In this document: piece after piece, positions 1 to 6,396 of the stretch
Layout: the number at the start of each line of letters is the position of its first letter
Numbering within the stretch: the first letter of the stretch is position 1
DNA from: Prevotellaceae bacterium UBA1720
GTDB taxonomy: Bacteria; Bacteroidota; Bacteroidia; Bacteroidales; Bacteroidaceae
Direction: 5' to 3'
Length of the DNA: 9,434 bases
Assembly (NCBI GenBank): GCA_002317475.1
Contig: DCIS01000117.1
Location: 320-9,753 of the forward strand
Made by a program: the position numbers and the translations under genes
Notes under the pieces: model-generated
Told to the model about the DNA's origin: nothing
Databases searched by the model: none
The model's input: only the letters and a program-made list of their open reading frames with translations

Positions 1-332
1 TCCAGAACGATGTCGCGATGGTTGCTAAGGAAGGTGTAACGCTGGGCACCCTTCTGCAGACAAGCATCGCCGAGGGTAACTCCCTTGGTGTGCTTTCGGA
101 TGACGAGCATCCTCACCAGACGTGCCATGAAACGAACCTGGAAATCCTGCGGTTCGTCGATGCCCACGAAGGCCAGACGGATGAGGCCGTTGCGCAGGCC
201 CTTAGGCAACCAGGGCACAGCACCCTGCAGCACTTTCTGGAAATGACGGTCGCCCAACAGATCGTTCAGAGCTTGCTTCATCTCACCCTTATTGTAGGGA
301 CGGATGGCATCGAAGGCGGAAATATCGTACAT
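1..332 (-). CDS. glycerol-acyltransferase-like protein, N-terminal 110 residues (runs off left edge)
   Basis: The reading frame opens at ATG 332 and stays open to base 1, giving 110 codons and two bases. An in-frame TAA lies five codons upstream (347-345), so this start is the only ATG option. The peptide begins MYDISAFDAIRPYNKGEM and reaches FLSNHRDIVL followed by D or E at the edge. The N-terminus and the SNHRDIVL stretch resemble Bacteroidetes proteins annotated as glycerol or 1-acylglycerol-3-phosphate acyltransferases, which transfer acyl chains onto lipid precursors at the inner membrane; that match is from memory. The histidine motif would be H, five residues, then an acid, not the classic HX4D. 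Only the region up to this first motif is present, so substrate and full length cannot be judged. It lies 73 bases after ddl on the same strand and is probably the last visible gene of the PASTA-rluD-ddl operon. Confidence 0.72.
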   Translation of the reverse strand, partial: MYDISAFDAIRPYNKGEMKQALNDLLGDRHFQKVLQGAVPWLPKGLRNGLIRLAFVGIDEPQDFQVRFMARLVRMLVIRKHTKGVTLGDACLQKGAQRYTFLSNHRDIVL

Positions 333-352
333 ATGGAATAGGGATTAAAGGT

Positions 353-394
353 GTGAGAGGTGAGAGGTGAGGGGTGAGGGATGAGAGGTGAGGG
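353..394. repeat. six tandem 7-base units between ddl and the acyltransferase gene
   Basis: Six adjacent heptamers with plus-strand consensus RTGAGRG lie at 353-359, 360-366, 367-373, 374-380, 381-387 and 388-394. The first two are GTGAGAG; the third, fourth and sixth are GTGAGGG; the fifth is ATGAGAG. They fill most of the 73-base gap between the ddl stop codon and the acyltransferase start. The array is purine-only except for one T per unit on this strand. A 7-base unit outside coding sequence can grow or shrink by slippage without breaking a frame. Whether copy number varies between strains cannot be seen here. Confidence 0.85.
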
Positions 395-405
395 GATACC
401 TCACC
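387..405 (-). other. stem-loop immediately after the ddl stop codon
   Basis: GGTGAGG at 387-393 pairs with CCTCACC at 399-405 across a 5-base loop, giving a perfect 7-bp stem. It begins on the base directly after the ddl stop (406-408) in the direction of transcription. One arm is the last unit of the heptamer array. No T-run follows, so it is not a standard intrinsic terminator. It could protect the 3' end of a processed ddl message or lower expression of the next gene; both are inferences. Confidence 0.5.
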
Positions 406-1392
406 CTACTTATTCAACGTATCCTCGATGATGTCGGTCATCACCTCGCGGATGTCCAGACCAGCAGCACGTACCTGCTGAGGAATGAAGCTGGTGGCAG
501 TCATGCCGGGAGTAGTGTTGATCTCCAGAAGATTAATCTTCTCGCCCTCGGTGATGATATAGTCGATGCGGATGATACCATGACAACCCAGGATGTCGTA
601 GATAGCAGAGGTGAGTTGCTGGACACGCTGGGTGAGACGCTCGCTCAGTCGGGCAGGCGTGATCTCACTCACCTGACCATTGTACTTGGCATCATAGTCG
701 AAGAACTCGTTCTCAGGTACCACCTCGGTGATGGGGAAGACGGTGCTTTTAGCCTTCGTCTTATAGCAGCCACAGGTAATCTCCGTACCCTTCATGAAGG
801 CCTCCACCATCACGTCCTCACCCTCCTTAAGGGCAATGTCAATAGCGGGGCGCAACTGGTCGGCAGTCTTCACCTTCGTGGTGCCGAAACTGCTACCACC
901 ACTGGCGGGTTTCACAAAGCAAGGCAGACCGATGCGCGAGATGATATCCTCGTCGCTAACCTCCTGATCATGCCCCTGCTTTACCACCAGTGAATCAGCC
1001 ACACTGACACCCAAGGCACGCATGTAGTTGTTCAGCACGAACTTATCATAGGTCATGGCCTCGACCTGGACGTTACAAGTGCTGTAGGGCATACCGATGA
1101 GGTCGAAATAGCCCTGCAGGATGCCGTTCTCGCCAGGCACACCATGGATGGTGATGTAGCAGAAGTCGGGACGGATGGTCTCGCCTGCCACCTCAAAGGT
1201 GAAATCGTTACGGTCCACCTTGCTGCGGGTGCCATCAGCGAGGATAGCCTCCCACTTGCCGGCATGTATCTCTACCTTGTAGGTGATGTATTTCTCAGGG
1301 TCTATGAATGACTCGATGCCTGCTGCGCTACGCATGGAGACATCGTGCTCGGAGGTGTCACCTCCACAGATGATTGCTACTATCTTTTTCAT
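406..1392 (-). CDS. ddl: D-alanine--D-alanine ligase (Ddl)
   Basis: This cytoplasmic ATP-grasp ligase joins two D-alanines to make the dipeptide that ends the peptidoglycan stem. The 328-residue protein starts MKKIVAIICGGDTSEHDVS. E15 matches the position of E. coli DdlB E15. HGVPGENG lies at 83-90, the ATP-grasp lysine and serine loop KPASGGSSFG at 161-170, DYDAKY at 232-237, and the metal/ATP-binding end LLEINTTPGMT at 288-298. Y237 aligns with DdlB Y216, the tyrosine typical of D-Ala-D-Ala rather than D-Ala-D-Lac enzymes, so ordinary vancomycin-sensitive peptidoglycan is expected. I chose ATG 1392 because the family starts just before the GGDTSE motif. An ATG at 1428 would add 12 residues and overlap rluD. 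The gap from the rluD stop is 11 bases, consistent with co-transcription. Confidence 0.96.
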   Translation of the reverse strand: MKKIVAIICGGDTSEHDVSMRSAAGIESFIDPEKYITYKVEIHAGKWEAILADGTRSKVDRNDFTFEVAGETIRPDFCYITIHGVPGENGILQGYFDLIGMPYSTCNVQVEAMTYDKFVLNNYMRALGVSVADSLVVKQGHDQEVSDEDIISRIGLPCFVKPASGGSSFGTTKVKTADQLRPAIDIALKEGEDVMVEAFMKGTEITCGCYKTKAKSTVFPITEVVPENEFFDYDAKYNGQVSEITPARLSERLTQRVQQLTSAIYDILGCHGIIRIDYIITEGEKINLLEINTTPGMTATSFIPQQVRAAGLDIREVMTDIIEDTLNK

Positions 1393-1403
1393 TGCTTTAT
1401 CTT

Positions 1404-2516
1404 CTAACTCTTTATATATTTTCTCCATTTTTCAAGTAATTCAGTCATATCCTCAGGAACAGGACACTCAAAGAACATCTGCTCATGGGTGCGGGGATGC
1501 TCAAAACCGAGGGTGCGGGCATGGAGGGCCTGACGGGGACAGATGGCAAGGCAATTGTGTATATAGGCCTTATAGGAGGCACTCTTCTCGCCTCGCAGGA
1601 TCTCACAACCACCATAGCGTTCATCGGCAAAGAGGGGATGACCAAGATGACGCATGTGGGCACGGATCTGATGGGTACGACCCGTCTCGAGCACGCATTC
1701 CACCCAAGTAACATGACCCAGTCGCTCCAGCACACGATAGTGTGTCACGGCACTCTTACCTATCTCACTGTCTGGAGGATAGACCCACATCTGCAAGCGA
1801 TCCTTGGGATGGCGACCGATATTACCCTCGATGCGACCCTCGTCCTCGACAAAGGGTCCCCAAACCAGAGCATTGTACTGACGACGAGTGCTGTGCACGA
1901 AGAACTGGTGACAGAGATGAGCCTTGGCCTCAGGGGTCTTGGCAATGACCAACAGACCGCTGGTGTCTTTGTCAATACGATGCACCAGACCTACGGTAGG
2001 ATCATTGGGGTCGAACTTAGGATCATCCTTGAGATGCCATGCCAGGGCATTAACCAGGGTGCCACTGTAGTTACCACAACCGGGGTGAACGACCATGCCA
2101 GCAGGTTTGTTGATGACCATGAGATCTTCGTCCTCATAGACGACGTTGAGGGGAATATCCTCGGGGATGATATCGGTGTTTCGCTTGGGTGTCTCGAGCA
2201 TCAAAGTCACTACCTCACCGGGCTTAACCTTGTAGTTGCTCTTCACAGGACGCCCATTCACCTGGATATAGCCAGCTTCGGCAGCCTGCTGGATACGATT
2301 GCGACTGGTATCGCCTAGATGGTCCATCAGGAACTTATCCACACGAAGCGGATTCTGTCCCTTGTCGGCCACCACACGACGATGCTCGTAGAGGGTCTGT
2401 CCGTCACCCTCCTGCTGTTCGCCATCCTCGCCGTCCAGCAAATCGATGTCTTCGCCCAGAACTTCCTGTTCCTCGCTCAGTATCTTATCGTCTATCATTG
2501 GATTCCTATCCTCCAT
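1404..2516 (-). CDS. rluD: RluA/RluD-family pseudouridine synthase
   Basis: This enzyme isomerises uridine to pseudouridine in RNA. The closest functional model is RluD, which modifies 23S rRNA helix 69, but the exact target here is inferred. The 370-residue protein has an acidic leader (14 Asp/Glu in residues 8-40), an S4 RNA-binding domain at about 57-106, and the catalytic domain at about 125-345. The family motif HRIDKDTSG lies at 179-187 with D182 as the expected nucleophile. GRTHQIRAHM is at 279-288 and GHPLFADERYGG at 292-303. All hallmark residues are intact. ATG 2516 is used; ATG 2498 would remove six residues and cannot be excluded. The start codon sits inside a heptamer repeat, 27 bases after the PASTA gene stop. 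The following ddl gene begins 11 bases after this stop. Confidence 0.95.
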   Translation of the reverse strand: MEDRNPMIDDKILSEEQEVLGEDIDLLDGEDGEQQEGDGQTLYEHRRVVADKGQNPLRVDKFLMDHLGDTSRNRIQQAAEAGYIQVNGRPVKSNYKVKPGEVVTLMLETPKRNTDIIPEDIPLNVVYEDEDLMVINKPAGMVVHPGCGNYSGTLVNALAWHLKDDPKFDPNDPTVGLVHRIDKDTSGLLVIAKTPEAKAHLCHQFFVHSTRRQYNALVWGPFVEDEGRIEGNIGRHPKDRLQMWVYPPDSEIGKSAVTHYRVLERLGHVTWVECVLETGRTHQIRAHMRHLGHPLFADERYGGCEILRGEKSASYKAYIHNCLAICPRQALHARTLGFEHPRTHEQMFFECPVPEDMTELLEKWRKYIKS

Positions 2517-2542
2517 AAACCATAAACTCTAAACCATGAACC
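2515..2542 (-). repeat. four 7-base units overlapping the rluD start codon
   Basis: Read on the minus strand from 2542 down to 2515, four consecutive heptamers fit RGTTYAK: GGTTCAT, GGTTTAG, AGTTTAT and GGTTTAT. They fill almost the whole 27-base gap after the PASTA gene stop, and the first two bases of the rluD ATG (2516-2514) belong to the last unit. The spacer holds no Shine-Dalgarno sequence. Gain or loss of a unit would change the distance between the upstream stop and this start but not the reading frame. Confidence 0.75.
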
Positions 2543-2543
2543 C

Positions 2544-3173
2544 TTAATCCTCAGCCCAGTCATCCCAGACGTCGTCGTCGTTCATCTCGTCATAGTCCTC
2601 GCTGTATTCGTTGCTCTCGACCATGTCGTTGCCTACCACGAGGGTGAGAGGACTATCGGGAGAGATCATCTGACCATTGGTGAGGTTTGCACCGTTCGCC
2701 TTGATGCCCAGCAACATATCCTTCTCACCGTAGATGTACTCGATATTGCCGACAATGAAACCATTCTTGACGAGAATCTCACGAGCCTGATGTGCGCTGC
2801 AGTTGCCAATGATGCGAGGCAAGGGTTGCTTGTCCATCGTACGCTTATTCACTGTCAGGTACACCTGCCTACCACGCTTCACGGTAGCACCGGCCAAGGG
2901 TTTCTGTTCCAAGATGGTGCCAGCAAGTTTGGTCTTATCGTACACCGAGTCCACAACGACGCCTTCAAGCTCCAGTTCAGTCAATGCCTGCTGGGCCTCC
3001 AGCACCTTGTTGCCTACCAAGTCGGGCACCTCGATGCCTTCACCGTGATGCGTAAAATGGTTCATCCACATCTGACTGCCGAACCATAGCACCACACCAA
3101 ATGTCACCAGAGCCAAGACGTTGATGACCACCATGGGACTGAAAAGTTTCTTTACAAAGTTGCTCTTTGCCAT
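2544..3173 (-). CDS. membrane-anchored protein with two PASTA domains
   Basis: PASTA domains bind cell-wall muropeptides or penicillin-like ligands in serine/threonine kinases and penicillin-binding proteins. Here they stand alone, with neither a kinase nor a transpeptidase domain. The 209-residue protein has a short basic N-terminus (MAKSNFVKKLF), one membrane helix at about 14-32, PASTA 1 at about 46-110 (starting GIEVPDLVGN) and PASTA 2 at about 114-181 (LPRIIGNCSA). It ends in an acidic tail with 14 Asp/Glu in residues 183-209. The orientation predicted is cytoplasmic N-terminus and periplasmic PASTA domains. It is the first gene after the promoter at 3254-3285 and is followed by rluD and ddl. 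That suggests a link to peptidoglycan sensing or assembly, although the exact role is unknown. Confidence 0.88.
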   Translation of the reverse strand: MAKSNFVKKLFSPMVVINVLALVTFGVVLWFGSQMWMNHFTHHGEGIEVPDLVGNKVLEAQQALTELELEGVVVDSVYDKTKLAGTILEQKPLAGATVKRGRQVYLTVNKRTMDKQPLPRIIGNCSAHQAREILVKNGFIVGNIEYIYGEKDMLLGIKANGANLTNGQMISPDSPLTLVVGNDMVESNEYSEDYDEMNDDDVWDDWAED

Positions 3174-3228
3174 ATCTTTGATTTTCTAATTATCCGTTAT
3201 TTCCGATAGAATATATGTCATCTCATTC

Positions 3229-3243
3229 CATATCTATGATATG
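3229..3243 (-). other. small inverted repeat at the start of the PASTA-operon leader
   Basis: CATATC (3229-3234) and GATATG (3238-3243) form a perfect 6-bp stem with a 3-base loop. The predicted minus-strand transcription start is near 3248-3250, so this would fold at the extreme 5' end of the roughly 75-base leader. It could stabilise the mRNA or act as a DNA operator. It is AT-rich and may be chance. Confidence 0.35.
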
Positions 3244-3253
3244 AAAGATATCG

Positions 3254-3285
3254 CAAAAGTACGATAATCTTGGCGTAAAAGCAAA
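3254..3285 (-). promoter_or_regulatory. Bacteroidetes-type promoter for the PASTA-rluD-ddl operon
   Basis: On the minus strand TTTG (3285-3282) is followed after exactly 20 bases by TACTTTTG (3261-3254). This fits the Bacteroidetes housekeeping consensus TTTG, 19-21 bases, TAnnTTTG without a mismatch. Transcription should begin near 3248-3250, leaving a leader of about 75 bases before the PASTA gene ATG at 3173. Confidence 0.85.
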
Positions 3286-3292
3286 TTTTGCT
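3280..3292. promoter_or_regulatory. palindrome over the minus-strand -33 box, possible operator
   Basis: AGCAAA (3280-3285) and TTTGCT (3287-3292) are perfect inverted halves around a single central T. The palindrome covers the -33 TTTG of the PASTA-operon promoter, so a dimeric regulator bound here would block it. It is also followed by an A-run (3293-3300). It carries a plus-strand TTTG as well, but no TAnnTTTG lies at the right distance for a plus-strand promoter from it. The operator role is inferred. Confidence 0.35.
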
Positions 3293-3352
3293 AAAAAAAA
3301 GTGGTACGACGAGACGCATGACCCCCTTCGTATGCGAATAATATGGAAAAGG

Positions 3353-3384
3353 TTTGCGTCTTTTTACACTTTTTCGTAATTTTG
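3353..3384 (+). promoter_or_regulatory. Bacteroidetes-type promoter for the TonB receptor/DUF4249 operon
   Basis: TTTG (3353-3356) is followed after exactly 20 bases by TAATTTTG (3377-3384), another mismatch-free fit to the Bacteroidetes consensus. Transcription should begin near 3389-3391, giving a leader of about 45 bases before ATG 3436. It points away from the minus-strand promoter; the two -33 boxes are about 67 bases apart. The match to the primary sigma consensus suggests basal expression. I see no ECF-type promoter. Confidence 0.85.
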
Positions 3385-3394
3385 CCAAGCTTTT

Positions 3395-3418
3395 GATACA
3401 CACCACAATGAGTGTATC
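3395..3418 (+). promoter_or_regulatory. 7-bp inverted repeat in the TonB-receptor leader
   Basis: GATACAC (3395-3401) and GTGTATC (3412-3418) are perfect inverted repeats around a 10-base loop. They lie between the predicted transcription start (about 3390) and the chosen start codon at 3436. In RNA this is a compact hairpin ending 17 bases before the ATG; in DNA it is a plausible operator just downstream of the promoter. The loop contains an out-of-frame ATG (3408), and the second arm starts with GTG, an alternative in-frame start that I rejected. Confidence 0.5.
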
Positions 3419-3435
3419 CTTCACGAACACTATCA

Positions 3436-6366
3436 ATGAAACAAAAGATAACCAAAAGGAAACTAAAAATGGGCATGCTCGTCATGGGATGGCTCATCTG
3501 CCACACCCTAGCAGCCCAAAACGATTCCCCACGTACCTCTGTGCAGAGCGGTACTGGGGTCGAAAACTACCTGCGCCAAGCGGGTGACCATGCTGCCCTG
3601 TACACCGGCAGGTTGCTCACCATCAACAAGACCACAGGTTGGATGACACACCCCTATTGGGACGACGACAAGTTCCACCAAGGCACTGTCTGCTACGACG
3701 GTATCCTATACCCACTGGTGGCCATACGCTATGATATCTATCTGGACGAGTTGGAGGTCATGGCTCCTGTGAACAACCATGTCGTGCTGCCCGAGAAAAA
3801 CAAGGTGTGGTATTTCACCATTGACAACATGCGTTTCATCCCACGACCCGAGGGGTATATGGCTCAACTGTATGACGGAAAGTTGGCATCTTTGCAATTG
3901 CAGCGCACCAAACGTCAGGATACGGACAAGTTGGTGAACGGTGAATACTTCAAGAAGGACTTACTCATCACCAACAGCTACAAGTTGCACTACGACGGCA
4001 AGGACTATCTCGTGAAGAACCTGAAAGATGTGCAGAAAGTATTGCCTCAGTACCGCCAGGAAATGGCAGACTATAGTCGCCGCAAAGGACTGAGTTACAA
4101 CAAACTGGACAAAGAAGAGAGCTTGAAGCAGTTGGTTGCCTACGTCGACGGACTACTGCTGAAGAATTACCCTGTACGTCAGAAGGGCAGAACCAGCACC
4201 GTCATCTCAGCACCCGACTCGCTTTTCCAACAACTAACACAGGAACCCATGCCCGAGACCTCACCTTCCTTCCGTGCTTTCCGTGAGGGAACGGATGTCA
4301 CCACCATAGTCTATGAGGAGGTGGATGATGCCGCTGGCACAACCACTGCAGGTGTAAGCAAGCTGAAACCCATGAAGGAGGAGCGCATCCTGGACGAACT
4401 GGAGATCATAGCCTTCCAAAGCAAACTGTCCAGCACGCAGACTGGCCTGGAGAAATTTCGTCCTCAGCAGTTGCGCAATATGCCTATGGCCATGGGTGAG
4501 GCAGACGTAATGAAGATGGTGCTCTCACTGCCTGGTGTCAGCACCGTAGGCGAGGCTTCCAGCGGTTTCAATGTACGTGGTGGTGCCTCTGACCAGAACC
4601 TCATTCTGTTGGGCAGTAACACGGTTTTCAACACCATGCATCTGTTCGGAATTTTCTCCGCCTTCAACACAGACTACATCAGCGATGTCTCCCTCTACAA
4701 GAGTGGCATACCGGCTCAGTACGGAGGTCGTATCTCCTCTGTCATGGAACTTACACCCCGTTTGGCGGACCGCAAGCAATGGTCTGCCTCTGCTACAATA
4801 GGACTTCTAACCAGCAAAGGAGAACTGAACATTCCCATAATCAAGAATCGCCTATCTCTCTCGTTGGCCGCTCGAACGACCTACTCCGACTGGATGCTGA
4901 AACTGCTGTCCAAGCGCAGCGACTACAGAGATGGCAGTGCAGGATTCTATGACACAAATGCCTCACTGTCATGGATGGTCAACCGCAATCATTATGTTAA
5001 TATTTATGGATACTTCAGCCGTGACCGTTTCTCTTTCTCCAAAAACGACCGTTATGCTTATGTCAATGCGAATGGTTCGGTGGAATGGAAAGGACATTGG
5101 AATGACCGCCTGAGCAGCGTGGTACAAGCCGGCTGGGACCACTACGATTACGACCGCCGTGAGAGCGAGAACCCCAGTACAGCTGCTCTCCTTACGTATG
5201 ACCTACAACAGCGTTTCCTAAAAACAAACTTTAAATGGGAGCATGGCAACGAACACGTATTGAAGTTTGGATTCAACGCCCTGCTGTACCTTGTCAATCC
5301 CGGTCAGATGAACCCCTTCGGCAACGAGTCATACATCCAGCACGACCGCCTGGAAGAGCAGAAAGCCCTGGAGGCTGGCATATATGCAGAGGAGGAGTGG
5401 CACCTCACGAAGCGATGGATGCTGAACGCTGGTCTACGCCTTAACATTTTTAACTCCAATCAGGAGGGCAAGGAACACACTTATCTGCATCCCGAAGGCC
5501 GTCTGTCTGCAAGCTACAAGCTCAATGACACACAGTCTCTGAAGGCTGGCGTCAACATGATGCACCAATACCTGCACAAGCTCTCCAACACCGTCATCAT
5601 GTCGCCTACAGACACCTGGACACTGAGCAATGATATCATCAAACCACAGAATGGTTGGCAGGTCTCGGCAGGGTATTTCTGGGAGATGCTCAACCGCAAG
5701 TTCGAGGCATCGGCTGAGGTCTACTACAAGCAGATGAACAACTACCTCACCTACAAGAATGCAGCTCAACTGACCATGAACCATGAGTTGGAAAATGATG
5801 TCTTCGGAGCTAAAGGACGTTCGTATGGTATTGAACTACAGGTAAAAAAGCCCATTGGCAAACTGAATGGATGGATCAGCTACACCTATTCACGTTCTCA
5901 GTTGCGCCAACCTAATGGAACAGCCTTCCAGATAATCAACGACGGGAAGTGGTTTACCTCTGACTTTGACCACCCACACGAGTTGAACTTCGTAGGCAAC
6001 TACCGCTTCACACGTCGCTACAGCATGTCACTGAACATGGACTACAGCACAGGGCGTCCCACCACAGTCCCAGTAGGTAAATACTACGATCGTTCACAAC
6101 AGCGCTTCCTGCCTCTCTACGGCGAGCGTAACGGGTATCGTCTGCCCGACTACTTCCGTGCTGACCTGGCATTCAACATCGAGCCCGGCCACCATCTGAC
6201 AAACCTTACACACAGCCGTTTCACCATCGGTTGCTACAACGTATTGGGCCGGCGCAATGCCTATAACGTCTATTTCGTGTCAGATTATTCGGGTATCAAA
6301 GCCAAGCGCATCTCTGTGTTTGGAGCACCCATCCCCTTCGTGTCCTACTCCATCAAATTCAATTAG
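3436..6366 (+). CDS. TonB-dependent outer-membrane receptor with a long N-terminal region
   Basis: This family forms a 22-strand outer-membrane barrel closed by a plug and moves large or scarce ligands inward using TonB energy. The 976-residue protein has a signal peptide at about 1-28 (basic KQKITKRKLK, then a hydrophobic run ending LAAQ). Residues about 29-317 are a region I cannot assign. A TonB-box-like ILDELEIIAF lies at 318-327 and the plug at about 336-442, with GEADVMKMV, FNVRGGASDQN and YGGRISSV. The barrel continues to the end, closing with VSYSIKFN. I see no CarboxypepD_reg or STN domain. ATG 3436 gives a proper signal peptide; GTG 3412 would add eight residues in front of it. It opens the operon, 30 bases before the DUF4249 gene. 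The plug sequence resembles receptors that sit beside DUF4249 genes in Bacteroidetes. The substrate is unknown. Confidence 0.92.
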   Translation: MKQKITKRKLKMGMLVMGWLICHTLAAQNDSPRTSVQSGTGVENYLRQAGDHAALYTGRLLTINKTTGWMTHPYWDDDKFHQGTVCYDGILYPLVAIRYDIYLDELEVMAPVNNHVVLPEKNKVWYFTIDNMRFIPRPEGYMAQLYDGKLASLQLQRTKRQDTDKLVNGEYFKKDLLITNSYKLHYDGKDYLVKNLKDVQKVLPQYRQEMADYSRRKGLSYNKLDKEESLKQLVAYVDGLLLKNYPVRQKGRTSTVISAPDSLFQQLTQEPMPETSPSFRAFREGTDVTTIVYEEVDDAAGTTTAGVSKLKPMKEERILDELEIIAFQSKLSSTQTGLEKFRPQQLRNMPMAMGEADVMKMVLSLPGVSTVGEASSGFNVRGGASDQNLILLGSNTVFNTMHLFGIFSAFNTDYISDVSLYKSGIPAQYGGRISSVMELTPRLADRKQWSASATIGLLTSKGELNIPIIKNRLSLSLAARTTYSDWMLKLLSKRSDYRDGSAGFYDTNASLSWMVNRNHYVNIYGYFSRDRFSFSKNDRYAYVNANGSVEWKGHWNDRLSSVVQAGWDHYDYDRRESENPSTAALLTYDLQQRFLKTNFKWEHGNEHVLKFGFNALLYLVNPGQMNPFGNESYIQHDRLEEQKALEAGIYAEEEWHLTKRWMLNAGLRLNIFNSNQEGKEHTYLHPEGRLSASYKLNDTQSLKAGVNMMHQYLHKLSNTVIMSPTDTWTLSNDIIKPQNGWQVSAGYFWEMLNRKFEASAEVYYKQMNNYLTYKNAAQLTMNHELENDVFGAKGRSYGIELQVKKPIGKLNGWISYTYSRSQLRQPNGTAFQIINDGKWFTSDFDHPHELNFVGNYRFTRRYSMSLNMDYSTGRPTTVPVGKYYDRSQQRFLPLYGERNGYRLPDYFRADLAFNIEPGHHLTNLTHSRFTIGCYNVLGRRNAYNVYFVSDYSGIKAKRISVFGAPIPFVSYSIKFN

Positions 6367-6396
6367 ACTATCCTGTACACAAGATTTTGACCACTT

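Noticed and set aside
353..394. CRISPR array
   Set aside because: Units are 7 bases and directly adjacent with no spacers; no cas genes are in the window.
387..405. Intrinsic terminator after ddl
   Set aside because: The 7-bp stem is perfect but no T-run follows in the direction of transcription, so it is recorded only as a stem-loop.
388..993. 201-codon open frame on the plus strand
   Set aside because: It is antisense to ddl, whose ATP-grasp motifs are intact; the translated sequence resembles no family and simply mirrors ddl codon use.
1393..1428. Upstream ddl start at ATG 1428
   Set aside because: It would add 12 charged residues in front of the conserved MKKIVAIICGGDTSE start and overlap the end of rluD by 25 bases.
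1485..2318. 277-codon open frame on the plus strand
   Set aside because: It is antisense to the pseudouridine synthase, which carries all its catalytic motifs. No promoter precedes it.
3408..3587. ATG 3408 frame or GTG 3412 as the start of the receptor
   Set aside because: ATG 3408 is out of frame with the receptor and encodes no recognisable protein. GTG 3412 would put eight residues before a complete signal peptide; ATG 3436 gives a normal one.
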